Origin: Spirochaetales bacterium
GTDB lineage: Bacteria; Spirochaetota; Spirochaetia; DTKZ01
Length of the DNA: 6,854 nucleotides
Assembly: GCA_031266855.1 (NCBI GenBank)
Contig: JAISAF010000115.1
Location: forward strand, 1 to 6,854
Direction of reading: 5' to 3'
Both the position numbers and the translations under genes were made by a program. The first letter of the stretch is position 1. Every line of letters starts with the position of its first letter. Shown here one piece after another: positions 1 through 6,248 of this stretch. Below the pieces are notes generated by a model. That model did not search any database and was not told the origin of the DNA. It worked only from the letters and a program-made list of their open reading frames with translations.

Positions 1-37
1 GCGGTAATTTTTTTTTCAAAGTATGTCGCGAAAAGCC

Positions 38-153
38 GCTGGTGCGCGCGCCAGGGATTGGAGGGATGCGAAGCAGCCACGCCGCAGGCGGGGCCGCAGC
101 GATAGCGGAGTCCCGGAAAGCCCGGCCCCGGCGCGAAGCGCCGGGGAGGCGCC
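38..153 (+). repeat. Mosaic repeat element, copy A (two hairpins between conserved blocks)
   Basis: Block 1 (38-80) matches 2291-2333 at 42 of 43 positions. Block 2 (92-115) is identical to 2349-2372. Between the blocks lies a short variable hairpin (stem CGCC/GGCG, 80-90). Block 2 runs into the anchor GGAAAGCCCGG (115-125), followed at once by a perfect 9-bp hairpin with loop GAA (126-146) and then AGGCGCC. An inverted partial copy (C) lies at 1662-1698 and a diverged inverted copy (D) at 6082-6200. There is no coding potential. The conserved flanks are seen directly; that this is a dispersed genomic family is inferred from four copies in under 7 kb. Confidence 0.85.
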
Positions 154-154
154 T

Positions 155-181
155 AAAAAAAGATCGGAAGGCTTCCGCATC
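155..181 (-). terminator. Probable intrinsic terminator of purF
   Basis: Read on the minus strand, the palindrome CGGAAGCCTTCCG (165-177), extended by GAT/ATC with one bulged base, is followed by a run of seven T (161-155). It lies 32-58 nt after the purF stop codon, which is the expected place. The central stem is short with a tight loop, so strength is uncertain. Confidence 0.55.
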
Positions 182-212
182 CGCTACGCGGCCTTATTCT
201 CAAGAGCCGCCG

Positions 213-1607
213 CTAATTCTGTATTTTTACTTTGCAGGGGTAATCCCCGTTAAAGCAGGCGTAGCAAAAATCACCGGCTTCGGGCAGACAGCCGCAGAGC
301 TGGCGTTCTTCGAGAAAACGCACACTGTCCGCGCCGATATGCCGCGCCAGGGCCTGGGGATCCATCTGGTTTGAAATAAGTTCCTGCCGGGTGGGGATGT
401 CGATGCCGAAAAAGCAGGGCCATTTAATTTCCGGCGAGGAGAGCCTCAGGTGGACTTCCCTGGCTCCGGCTTCGCGGATAAGCTCGACGATAATCCGGCT
501 GGTTGTTCCCCGCACGAGGGAATCATCGACCAGAATAACGCGTTTCCCTTCAAGGATGTCCCGTATGGGGTGCAGTTTCATCCGTACCGCGAGTTCCCGC
601 TGGCCGGGTGTCGGCATGATGAAGGAACGGCCTGTGTAGTGATTGCGTGTAAGGCCCAGGTCAAAGGGAATTCCCGCCTCCTCCGCATAGCCGAGGGCCG
701 CGCTGTTTCCTGAATCGGGAACCGGCAGTACCAAATCCGCGCCGGAAAAACCGCTTTCCCGGTCGTGGCGGGCGAGGGCCGCTCCCATGTGTTTTCTAAC
801 CAGATGAACGGAGTGCCCAAATATATGGCTGTCGGGGCGCGCGAAATAAATGAGTTCAAACACGCACTGCCGTATTTTTTCGGATTTGGCAAAGTGAATG
901 CTGCGCGTCCCCGAATCATCCACGATGATCATTTCGCCAGGTTCCACGCCGCGGTAATCGGTTATTTGAAGAATATCAAGCGCGCAGGTCTCCGAGGCGA
1001 AAACCGTCACGCCGTCCTTTGTTCCGTAATACAGAGGGCGGAAGCCGAAAGGATCGCGGATGCCGATAAGGGTTTGATTCCATATCATAACCAGGCTGTA
1101 GGCGCCTTCAAAGCGCAGCAGGGTTTCGGTTAAGGCGCCGGTGAAATCCTTCCAGCGCAGGCGCGAAAGGTAATGCAGAATGAGTTCCGTATCGGAGGTG
1201 CTCTGGAAAATGGAACCTTCGGCGAAGAGCATTGCTTTGAGTTCTTCGGTGTTGGAAATATTGCCGTTATGCGCCAGAGCGATTTCGCCCTTGTTGCAGC
1301 TTACCACCATTGGCTGGGCGTTTTCCAGTTTGTTGCCGCCGCTGGTTGAATAGCGCACATGCCCTATGCCGATCCGCGAGGGCCGGTCTTCTGAAAGGTA
1401 ACGCCCCAGCACCGTGCTTACCATTCCCAGATCCTTATACGCCACAATCCGGTCATTTTTCCTGTAGGCGATGCCGCAGCTTTCCTGCCCCCTGTGCTGG
1501 AGCGCGAAAAGGAGAAAAAACAGTTTTTCGGGAATGTTTATTTCAGACGGGGAATAAATCCCGATAACGCCGCAAAAATGTCCGATTTTGCCATCACATG
1601 TTTCCAT
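213..1607 (-). CDS. purF: Amidophosphoribosyltransferase (glutamine PRPP amidotransferase)
   Basis: Catalyses the first step of de novo purine synthesis: PRPP plus glutamine gives 5-phosphoribosylamine, in the cytosol. Residues are numbered from an upstream in-frame GTG at 1622. The N-terminal Ntn glutaminase domain starts at catalytic Cys17 (FCGVIGIY), with LQHRGQES (41-48), HVRYSTSG (88-95), HNGNISN (118-124) and RDPFGFRPLYYG (189-200). The C-terminal phosphoribosyltransferase domain has the PRPP loop VILVDDSLVRGTT (362-374). Cys253, Cys403, Cys453 and Cys456 sit where the B. subtilis enzyme holds its [4Fe-4S] cluster, so this is the oxygen-sensitive class. I chose the ATG at 1607 because it leaves an 11-residue propeptide before Cys17, as in B. 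subtilis. The GTG at 1622 would add five residues and falls within the promoter-like sequence. No clear Shine-Dalgarno is seen. Length is normal for the family (464 aa). Stop is TAG. It appears monocistronic. Confidence 0.97.
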   Translation of the reverse strand: METCDGKIGHFCGVIGIYSPSEINIPEKLFFLLFALQHRGQESCGIAYRKNDRIVAYKDLGMVSTVLGRYLSEDRPSRIGIGHVRYSTSGGNKLENAQPMVVSCNKGEIALAHNGNISNTEELKAMLFAEGSIFQSTSDTELILHYLSRLRWKDFTGALTETLLRFEGAYSLVMIWNQTLIGIRDPFGFRPLYYGTKDGVTVFASETCALDILQITDYRGVEPGEMIIVDDSGTRSIHFAKSEKIRQCVFELIYFARPDSHIFGHSVHLVRKHMGAALARHDRESGFSGADLVLPVPDSGNSAALGYAEEAGIPFDLGLTRNHYTGRSFIMPTPGQRELAVRMKLHPIRDILEGKRVILVDDSLVRGTTSRIIVELIREAGAREVHLRLSSPEIKWPCFFGIDIPTRQELISNQMDPQALARHIGADSVRFLEERQLCGCLPEAGDFCYACFNGDYPCKVKIQN

Positions 1608-1612
1608 ATATT

Positions 1613-1642
1613 TATATATCACCCGCGGGGGGAGCAGGTCAA
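1613..1642 (-). promoter_or_regulatory. Candidate sigma70-type promoter of purF
   Basis: On the minus strand, TTGACC (1642-1637) is separated by 18 nt from TATATA (1618-1613). With normal -10 to start spacing, transcription would begin around 1606, at or next to the purF ATG (1607). The message would then be leaderless or nearly so, which agrees with the absence of a ribosome binding site. A 17-nt spacer to ATATAT is equally readable. Confidence 0.5.
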
Positions 1643-1661
1643 GGCAGGCAGGCGGAAGATG

Positions 1662-1752
1662 GGCGCCTCCTCAGCGCTTCGCGCCGGGGCCGGGCTTTCC
1701 GCTCCAAGTCCTCGGAATTGCTCATGCAATTCCTGCGGGCTTTCCGCTCCAA
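1662..1752 (-). repeat. Inverted partial repeat copy C with a duplicated anchor-hairpin unit
   Basis: 1662-1698 is the reverse complement of 117-153 of copy A at 35 of 37 positions. On the minus strand the 17-bp sequence TTGGAGCGGAAAGCCCG occurs twice (1752-1736 and 1707-1691). The first is followed after 2 nt by a perfect 8-bp hairpin with loop ATGA (1733-1714). The second, extended to GGAAAGCCCGG, is followed at once by a hairpin with one mismatch and one G-T pair (1689-1669) and then AGGCGCC. The unit anchor plus hairpin is thus tandemly duplicated with different stems. Confidence 0.8.
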
Positions 1753-1780
1753 TGCGCCCGAAGACGGTCGCTTTCCGATA
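1751..1780 (+). repeat. Short tail module of the mosaic repeat, copy 1
   Basis: This 30-bp module begins AATGCGCCCGAAGAC and matches 2409-2438 at 27 of 30 positions. Its first 17 bp recur exactly at 2477-2493. In copy B it follows the second hairpin directly, so I read it as the 3' block of the mosaic element. Confidence 0.7.
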
Positions 1781-1795
1781 AGTATGGATTGTAGT

Positions 1796-1811
1796 GGGCG
1801 CTATCGCGCCC
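1796..1811. repeat. Small perfect hairpin
   Basis: GGGCGC and GCGCCC form a perfect 6-bp stem around loop TATC. It is one of the hairpin series in the purF-to-baseplate spacer. Confidence 0.5.
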
Positions 1812-1841
1812 CCGGAATCCCTGGCGCCGCACCAGCGGCTG

Positions 1842-1880
1842 CGCCATACGGTTTTTTGCAAAGCAAAAAACCGTATGGCG
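1842..1880. repeat. 18-bp perfect hairpin with AAA loop
   Basis: The left arm (1842-1859) and right arm (1863-1880) are exact complements around the loop AAA. The inner half (GGTTTTTTGC) is shared with the hairpin at 6331-6359, but the outer half differs. The A and T runs are inside the stem, so it is not a textbook terminator, although it could fold in RNA from either strand. Confidence 0.85.
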
Positions 1881-1919
1881 TATAACACCGGCTGCCAGGC
1901 GGCAGATCAGAATTATGCC

Positions 1920-1987
1920 GCGCAATTGCCAAAGACAATTATGTGCGTAGAACCCGGTGGGCGCAATTTTGCCTGGGCAAAATTGCG
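1920..1987 (+). repeat. Two-hairpin module, copy 1
   Basis: A degenerate first hairpin (1920-1947; core CAATTG...CAATTATG) is joined by AACCCGG (1951-1957) to a perfect 12-bp hairpin with a 2-nt loop (1962-1973 with 1976-1987; or 11 bp with loop CTGG). The same order of parts with related stems occurs at 6249-6317. An outer GGTGG (1956-1960) can also pair with CCACC (1995-1999). Confidence 0.7.
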
Positions 1988-2038
1988 TGGTTTGCCACCA
2001 GGCGCGCAGCGCAGCGGCTAATCAGGCCGTACAAGCAG

Positions 2039-2069
2039 ACCTGCAAAATTGCATAGCAATTTTGCAGGT
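2039..2069. repeat. 14-bp perfect hairpin with ATA loop
   Basis: The arms 2039-2052 and 2056-2069 are exact complements around loop ATA. The stem contains AATTGC/GCAATT next to the loop, as in several neighbouring hairpins. Confidence 0.85.
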
Positions 2070-2149
2070 GTTCTTTTAACAGAACGGTCTTCTGGCTGCC
2101 GCTGCCACGCTAACAGCCACCTGTTACGGTTACAGCTTCAAAACCCGGT

Positions 2150-2176
2150 CACGGAATTGCCTATGGCAATTCCGTG
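2150..2176. repeat. 12-bp perfect hairpin after an AACCCGG anchor
   Basis: The arms 2150-2161 and 2165-2176 (CACGGAATTGCC and complement) flank loop TAT. AACCCGG lies just upstream (2142-2148), as in the modules at 1951 and 6282. Confidence 0.85.
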
Positions 2177-2188
2177 CGCAAAGAGTAC

Positions 2189-2223
2189 GCAGCCTTGTAT
2201 ATGCGAAGCATATACAAGGCTGC
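2189..2223. repeat. 16-bp perfect hairpin with GAA loop
   Basis: The arms 2189-2204 and 2208-2223 (GCAGCCTTGTATATGC and its exact complement) flank loop GAA. Unlike many neighbours, its stem has no AATTGC core. Confidence 0.85.
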
Positions 2224-2252
2224 CGCTGCCGCCGGGCACGCGCAATGAGGCT

Positions 2253-2287
2253 GGCCCGCGAAATTGCAGAATGCAAAATCGCGGGCC
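2253..2287. repeat. 15-bp hairpin with two mismatches
   Basis: GGCCCGCGAAATTGC (2253-2267) and GCAAAATCGCGGGCC (2273-2287) pair at 13 of 15 positions around loop AGAAT. It ends three bases before repeat copy B. Confidence 0.75.
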
Positions 2288-2290
2288 GTC

Positions 2291-2443
2291 GCTGGTGCGC
2301 GCGCAAGGGATTGGAGGGATGCGAAGCAGCCACAGCGCTCCGCGCTGTGGCCGCAGCGATAGCGGAGTCCCGCAAAGCCCGGTTCCGGGGCCGCGTTAGC
2401 GGCCCCGGAATGCGCCTGAAGACAGTCGCTTTCCTATAGGAAA
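2291..2443 (+). repeat. Mosaic repeat element, copy B (most complete copy)
   Basis: Parts in order: block 1 (2291-2333, 42 of 43 identical to copy A); perfect 10-bp hairpin with loop TCC (2329-2351); block 2 (2349-2372, identical to copy A); anchor GCAAAGCCCGG (2372-2382); perfect 12-bp hairpin with loop GTTA (2383-2410); tail module (2409-2438) related to 1751-1780. The element ends in the perfect palindrome TTTCCTATAGGAAA (2430-2443). Both hairpins have stems unlike those at the same places in copy A, although the blocks around them are nearly identical. It lies downstream of the baseplate operon, so transcripts from it would run through B in antisense. Confidence 0.88.
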
Positions 2444-2476
2444 TTTATTGTCGTGGCCGCTCACCGCGCCCTGTGG

Positions 2477-2493
2477 AATGCGCCCGAAGACGG
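2477..2493 (+). repeat. Tail module, partial copy beside the baseplate stop codon
   Basis: AATGCGCCCGAAGACGG is identical to 1751-1767 and ends 3 bp from the end of the baseplate gene. The repeated DNA thus abuts the gene. No hairpin plus T-run terminator is seen after the stop on the minus strand. Confidence 0.65.
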
Positions 2494-2496
2494 CTT

Positions 2497-5400
2497 TTAA
2501 TCCCCCCTTTGCGTAATACGCAGCTCCTCCAGAAAGGGCAGCTCGTCGTCCTGCAATACCAGTTTTTCGACGACAACGCCGGCGTCAATATCAAAAAGCG
2601 CCGCCTCGTCCACGGAAAGAAGCCCTTCGGTTTTTTCGAGCTGCTTGAAAACGGCTCCGGCGCTTACCGCCTTCCCGAAATCCCAGCCACCGCCGGAACC
2701 TCCCCACAGCGGATGAAAAGTTTTCCGCAGCGAGACCTCAATGCTGTTTTTCAGCCGTTCCTGGTCAAGAACGCCCGCGGCGGCGGTCACGGTCAGAAAA
2801 ATATTGAACGGATGGTACACAGGCCCCTGAAGGCGTATCTTCGTTCCAACGAGTTTCCGCTCCTCAAGGTAGGACTGGACGCGGCGCAGAAGTTCCCGCG
2901 AAGGAATGGGCCTGCCGCGCGGATCGGCGGCGCGGGAAACCGCGGGAATAAGCGCGAGGCGGATTTCGTCCTGGCGGTTTTTTTCCTTTAGGCAAAACGC
3001 CCTGCCTACGGAGGAAGAAGCCTCATGCGCCAGCCACTCGAAATCCCCGGCGGTAACAGCCCTTCCCCGGCTTTTGAGAATCCCCGCGGCCCGCGCTTTC
3101 AGGCTGTCCACGCTTTCCCTGTCCGCCCCGCCCTCAGCGGGAAAAGGATTATCGCAGCCTGTTACGAAGGGAATGTTTTCCGACAGTACGCGCAGCATAC
3201 CCGGCGCGAGGTTCCCCGCTTCGCCCCCGCCGGAATAATAGGAAGCCAGCTTAATATTAAACTTGCCGCAGGGCGGATTTATCCCCCGCCTGCCATCGCC
3301 GAACAGAATCCCGCCGCTCCCGTAATCCACGACAAAATGCCGCGACATAGGGCCGGAAGCATAAAAATTCGGAACCTCCCGGTAGCGCACCCAGACCCCG
3401 CCCGCTTCCTCATAGTACGGTTCCTCTATGCCCTCGGCCTTCATCACCTCAATTTCCTTTGCCGGAGGAATCGAACCTTCCCCGACATACAGCGTAAGGC
3501 CCGGTAACAGCGGCCCGTGGGCGGGCCGCGCCTTCTGTCCCGGCCCGCCTGTTCCCGAACCGGCAATCTCATTCGTATAACTTACCGCGTTACGCGCATA
3601 CACCGCGTTCAAAACAATTGCCTGAACAAAAGGCCGCGCCTCAAAACTACCCGACATAAAACTCAGCCGTAACCAGTAGAGGTTTTTCCCAAACTCTTTT
3701 TTCCGCGCCATATCAGCCCCGGCGGTAAATTCCACAAAACCCGATTCATGGAAACACTCCGTATAATCGTTTACCGCCAGGCCGCTCCACCGCGAACCAT
3801 TCCAGTATTCCCAGCTCAGCGTAATAGGCCGCGCCTTTACCCCGCTGTCCACCGCGAAACCATAGTCCGGCAATCCGGGAAGAAGCCCGGACACCGGCCC
3901 GCGCTTTCCCGCGCAGGAGTCTTCCCTCAACCTGAAATACAAAGCGGCCTCTCCCGGCGGAAAGGCTTCCCTGAACCCCAGATACAACTCAGGCGGCGAA
4001 GCCCGCGCCACATCAAACAAAACAGCCTCCCGCACAGTATCTCCGCCGCTTCCCGCCGTCTCCGCCGTTTCCAGCGTTCCCGCCGTTCCCGCTGCCCCCG
4101 CCGCGTCCATCGTTCCCACCGTGTCCGCTGCCCCCGCCGCCGTCTCCACGCGAAAAAGCGGCTCTAAATCGTTCCATTTGAAATTCGTACAGGAAAGGAT
4201 CTCCTGTGGAAACTCCATCCCCGCCTCAAAAGTAATCCGTATTCTACCCATTACCGGCGACTGAACCTTTGACGAAAACCGCCATATCCAGTTATCCTTC
4301 TCATCCCTCACATACTCCCCGCCACGGGCCAGATCCTGTGCCAGAAGCCGGACCCGTATCCAGAAATGCTCCTCGTTATTCACCTCCGTTTTCCCAGCCT
4401 TTTCCGGTATTACAAAGGAAACCACCCCCGACTGCCGGAACCCGAACGTCCCATCCCGGAAACCCGAAGAACCCTCCTTCCCAGCCGCCTCAGGATTCAC
4501 CCCCGACTCAAGATTTACCCAGGAATTCCCATCCCAGTATTCCCAGGCAAAACGCGCCTCATCGTTTTCCTCCCCCGGAACATAAATTTCGCTCAACGTA
4601 AACACGATCCCGGCCTTTAGCCCCTTTCGGGAAAAAATCCCATCCGCCGCAAGATAAAACATCTCATTAAAGGAAGGCGCCTGCGAAAAAATACGAAAAT
4701 CGCTATTCATATCCACCGGATTATACTGCGGCCCGGAGTTCACAAAACACAAATCAGGAGCAAAACCCTGCCCCAAAAAACGCGTACAAAAACGTATAGC
4801 CCGAACACGCAAGGCACGCGGACTTTCAGGAATATCCGACAAAACAGCCCGCAGCCAGAACCCCTCCCTGCCGTTTACCCCACAGGCCGCGATATCCACC
4901 GGCCCCCGGAAACGCAAAACATTATCCCCGCAACGCGAAGCGGCAATATGCGCCCACGCCCTGCCATCCCAGTATTCCCAAAAAAAATAATTAACCACCT
5001 CATCCCGCACACTCAGAAGCTCCTGCGAAGCAAGAAAGGAAATCTCGATTGTATGACCATCACGTAAATACGCAAAGGACGGCGAAGCAAGATAAAGAAT
5101 ATGCTCCACCGTATCATGAGCCTCAAAAAGCGGAAAACCCGCGAACTCACCATCACCGCGCCAGTAATCAGTCCACAGCTCCCCACAGCGGTTTACACAG
5201 GCGGCAAGCTCATTCGCGGAAGCAAGAATATCCCGCTCGGTCTCAAAAATAATATCCCCCTCCCCGCCATCCGCCGCCGCAATCCTTCGCCCCTTACGCA
5301 CAACAACAGGCTTTTTACAACCAGCCGCAAGAAAAAAACGCACAACAGCCCTAGCCGCCTGCGGCGGAACCGGATACAAACCCAAAAGCTCCAGAAGCGC

Positions 5401-5598
5401 CAGATACGTCCTGTGCGGCACCCTGTTCAAACGATACAGCGTCATCTCCGTCATCCACGCAAAAAGCTCAATCAGCGTTACCCCCGGATCCGCCGGATTG
5501 TGATTCGTCCATTCAGGACAGTAACGCGGAATCAGCCGCAGCGCCTCCTCCACAATATCGCCAAAGGACCTGTCATCCAAACTGTCTTTGAGAATCAC
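2497..5598 (-). CDS. Baseplate J-like protein of a contractile injection system (Afp11-like)
   Basis: Structural wedge protein of a contractile phage-tail-like particle, 1033 aa. The N-terminus (LDDRSFGDIVEEAL, PEWTNHNPADPGVTLIELFAWMTEM, residues 7-52) is typical of the 'putative baseplate assembly protein' family found in eCIS. Three repeated modules carry WEYW[DN]GxxW at 207-215, 352-360 and 596-604, the first two followed by FWLRAVL or FWIRVRL and the third by YWLRLSF. The C-terminal third is the baseplate J domain: FVVDYGSGGILFGDGRRG (755-772), PP.GKFNIKL (775-784), YYSGGGEAGN (787-796), SLKARAAGILKSRGRAVTAGDFEWL (832-856). A 12-residue low-complexity repeat lies at 487-510. The start is GTG, with AAGG 7 nt upstream; it overlaps the end of the gp25 gene by 26 nt, implying translational coupling. 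The family call is firm. eCIS rather than prophage is an inference, since no sheath or capsid gene is in view. Confidence 0.92.
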   Translation of the reverse strand: MILKDSLDDRSFGDIVEEALRLIPRYCPEWTNHNPADPGVTLIELFAWMTEMTLYRLNRVPHRTYLALLELLGLYPVPPQAARAVVRFFLAAGCKKPVVVRKGRRIAAADGGEGDIIFETERDILASANELAACVNRCGELWTDYWRGDGEFAGFPLFEAHDTVEHILYLASPSFAYLRDGHTIEISFLASQELLSVRDEVVNYFFWEYWDGRAWAHIAASRCGDNVLRFRGPVDIAACGVNGREGFWLRAVLSDIPESPRALRVRAIRFCTRFLGQGFAPDLCFVNSGPQYNPVDMNSDFRIFSQAPSFNEMFYLAADGIFSRKGLKAGIVFTLSEIYVPGEENDEARFAWEYWDGNSWVNLESGVNPEAAGKEGSSGFRDGTFGFRQSGVVSFVIPEKAGKTEVNNEEHFWIRVRLLAQDLARGGEYVRDEKDNWIWRFSSKVQSPVMGRIRITFEAGMEFPQEILSCTNFKWNDLEPLFRVETAAGAADTVGTMDAAGAAGTAGTLETAETAGSGGDTVREAVLFDVARASPPELYLGFREAFPPGEAALYFRLREDSCAGKRGPVSGLLPGLPDYGFAVDSGVKARPITLSWEYWNGSRWSGLAVNDYTECFHESGFVEFTAGADMARKKEFGKNLYWLRLSFMSGSFEARPFVQAIVLNAVYARNAVSYTNEIAGSGTGGPGQKARPAHGPLLPGLTLYVGEGSIPPAKEIEVMKAEGIEEPYYEEAGGVWVRYREVPNFYASGPMSRHFVVDYGSGGILFGDGRRGINPPCGKFNIKLASYYSGGGEAGNLAPGMLRVLSENIPFVTGCDNPFPAEGGADRESVDSLKARAAGILKSRGRAVTAGDFEWLAHEASSSVGRAFCLKEKNRQDEIRLALIPAVSRAADPRGRPIPSRELLRRVQSYLEERKLVGTKIRLQGPVYHPFNIFLTVTAAAGVLDQERLKNSIEVSLRKTFHPLWGGSGGGWDFGKAVSAGAVFKQLEKTEGLLSVDEAALFDIDAGVVVEKLVLQDDELPFLEELRITQRGD
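4069..4140 (-). repeat. In-gene 36-bp tandem repeat coding a 12-residue linker repeat
   Basis: Two 36-bp units (4140-4105 and 4104-4069) begin with the same 16 bp, GCGGCGGGGGCAGCGG, and encode AAGAADTVGTMD and AAGAAGTAGTLE. A degenerate third unit follows (TAETAGSGGDTV). The frame is kept, so gain or loss of a unit would only change linker length between two parts of the baseplate protein. Confidence 0.8.
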
Positions 5599-5992
5599 GT
5601 TCCCCCCTTTCCAAATAAAACGGATACACCATATTAAAAAAAGTATTCACCGACCGAATCTCGTAATCGATCCGGATATTCACCAGCCCCGGACTCCCCC
5701 CATCCACCCCGCCCCGCACCTCCTTCACAATAACCCTCGGCTCCCAGCGCACCAAAGCCTCCCGCACATAATGCTCCGCCAGACTCACCGTCCGCAAAGA
5801 ATCCGGCGCGAAAACCATCTCATGAATCCTGCACCCAAAATCCGGCCTCATCAGCCTTTCCCCCGGCATCGTCCCCAGAATAATACGAATACTCTCCTCC
5901 ACACTCTTCTCGTATGCCGACATCCCCAGCGCCCCACTCAAATCCGGCCCCAGCGGAAAAGCCCAGCCCTTCCCCAGAATATTTCTCTTCAT
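5573..5992 (-). CDS. gp25-like baseplate wedge protein (Afp9/TssE fold)
   Basis: Small wedge protein (139 aa) that in T4 tails, T6SS and eCIS joins the J-type protein and the sheath's first ring. Despite old annotations of T4 gp25 as a lysozyme, the fold is structural. Family signature seen: LGKGWAFPL near the N-terminus, then SVEESIRIILGTMPGERLMRPDFGCRI with the conserved glutamate-proline core, then EALVRWEPRVIVKEV. I chose ATG at 5992 because it places LGKGWAFPL six residues in, as is usual. An in-frame TTG at 6010 would add six residues and has AGG five bases before it, whereas the ATG has AAGG only 2-3 nt away. The TGA stop lies inside the next gene. It is the first gene of its unit, since no minus-strand gene is seen from 5993 to the window end. 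Confidence 0.92.
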   Translation of the reverse strand: MKRNILGKGWAFPLGPDLSGALGMSAYEKSVEESIRIILGTMPGERLMRPDFGCRIHEMVFAPDSLRTVSLAEHYVREALVRWEPRVIVKEVRGGVDGGSPGLVNIRIDYEIRSVNTFFNMVYPFYLERGERDSQRQFG

Positions 5993-6081
5993 ACCCTTAT
6001 AACACAGCAAAAAAACCTGTTTGATTGAACGCGAAGTGTTTTTTTTTCGATTTTTTAAAAGAATTTCAAGGATTTGGGCGT

Positions 6082-6125
6082 GTCCGGCTCTTGTTTTGCG
6101 GATACCCGCAAAACAAGAGCCGGAC
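6082..6125. repeat. 20-bp perfect hairpin upstream of the gp25 gene
   Basis: The arms 6082-6101 and 6106-6125 are exact complements around loop ATAC, the longest perfect stem in the window. It lies 90-133 nt upstream of the gp25 start. On the minus strand it occupies the hairpin-2 position of repeat copy D, directly after the anchor GGATAGCCCGG. It could be in the 5' leader if the promoter lies further upstream; no convincing promoter is seen between it and the gene. Confidence 0.9.
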
Positions 6126-6200
6126 CGGGCTATCCGGGGCTACGCTTACGCTCCGGCCCTTCGGGCTTGCTCCGCAACCCCTCCTATCCCTCACGCGGGG
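6082..6200 (-). repeat. Diverged inverted copy D of the mosaic repeat
   Basis: On the minus strand the same parts occur in the same order as in A and B: AGGGATAGGAGGG (6191-6179; AGGGATTGGAGGG in A and B), TGCGGAGCA, a variable small hairpin GCCC/GGGC (6166-6156), a diverged block 2, the anchor GGATAGCCCGG (6135-6125), then the 20-bp hairpin and ACGCCC. Similarity is weaker than between A and B, but the order of parts supports common origin. Confidence 0.7.
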
Positions 6201-6214
6201 GAAGCCTGGAACCA

Positions 6215-6248
6215 GCCCCCGGAATTGCCATGCGGCAATTCCGGGGGC
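6215..6248. repeat. 15-bp perfect hairpin with ATGC loop
   Basis: GCCCCCGGAATTGCC (6215-6229) pairs exactly with 6234-6248. The inner GGAATTGCC is shared with the hairpins at 1714 and 2150, while the outer part differs. Confidence 0.85.

Noticed and set aside
9..17. T-run at the left edge as a plus-strand terminator
   Set aside because: Any hairpin would lie outside the window, so it cannot be supported.
23..374. Plus-strand open frames at the left end
   Set aside because: They run through repeat copy A and antisense to the end of purF; the Arg/Ala-rich translation is a product of GC-rich repeats.
1842..2410. CRISPR array
   Set aside because: The repeats are different hairpins with irregular spacing, not identical direct repeats with uniform spacers.
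1842..2410. Integron attC sites
   Set aside because: The stems are too perfect and the loops too small, and I did not see the paired RYYYAAC and GTTRRRY core sites around gene cassettes.
2049..2439. Plus and minus open frames in the purF-baseplate spacer
   Set aside because: They are made of hairpin arms and repeat blocks read through; no conserved motif or start signal.
3748..5637. Long plus-strand open frames opposite the baseplate genes
   Set aside because: They are antisense shadows of well-supported minus-strand genes, with low-complexity Arg/Pro-rich translations.
5573..6010. TTG at 6010 as the gp25 start
   Set aside because: It lies in a T-run and adds six residues not usual for the family; ATG at 5992 fits better, though the TTG is not excluded.
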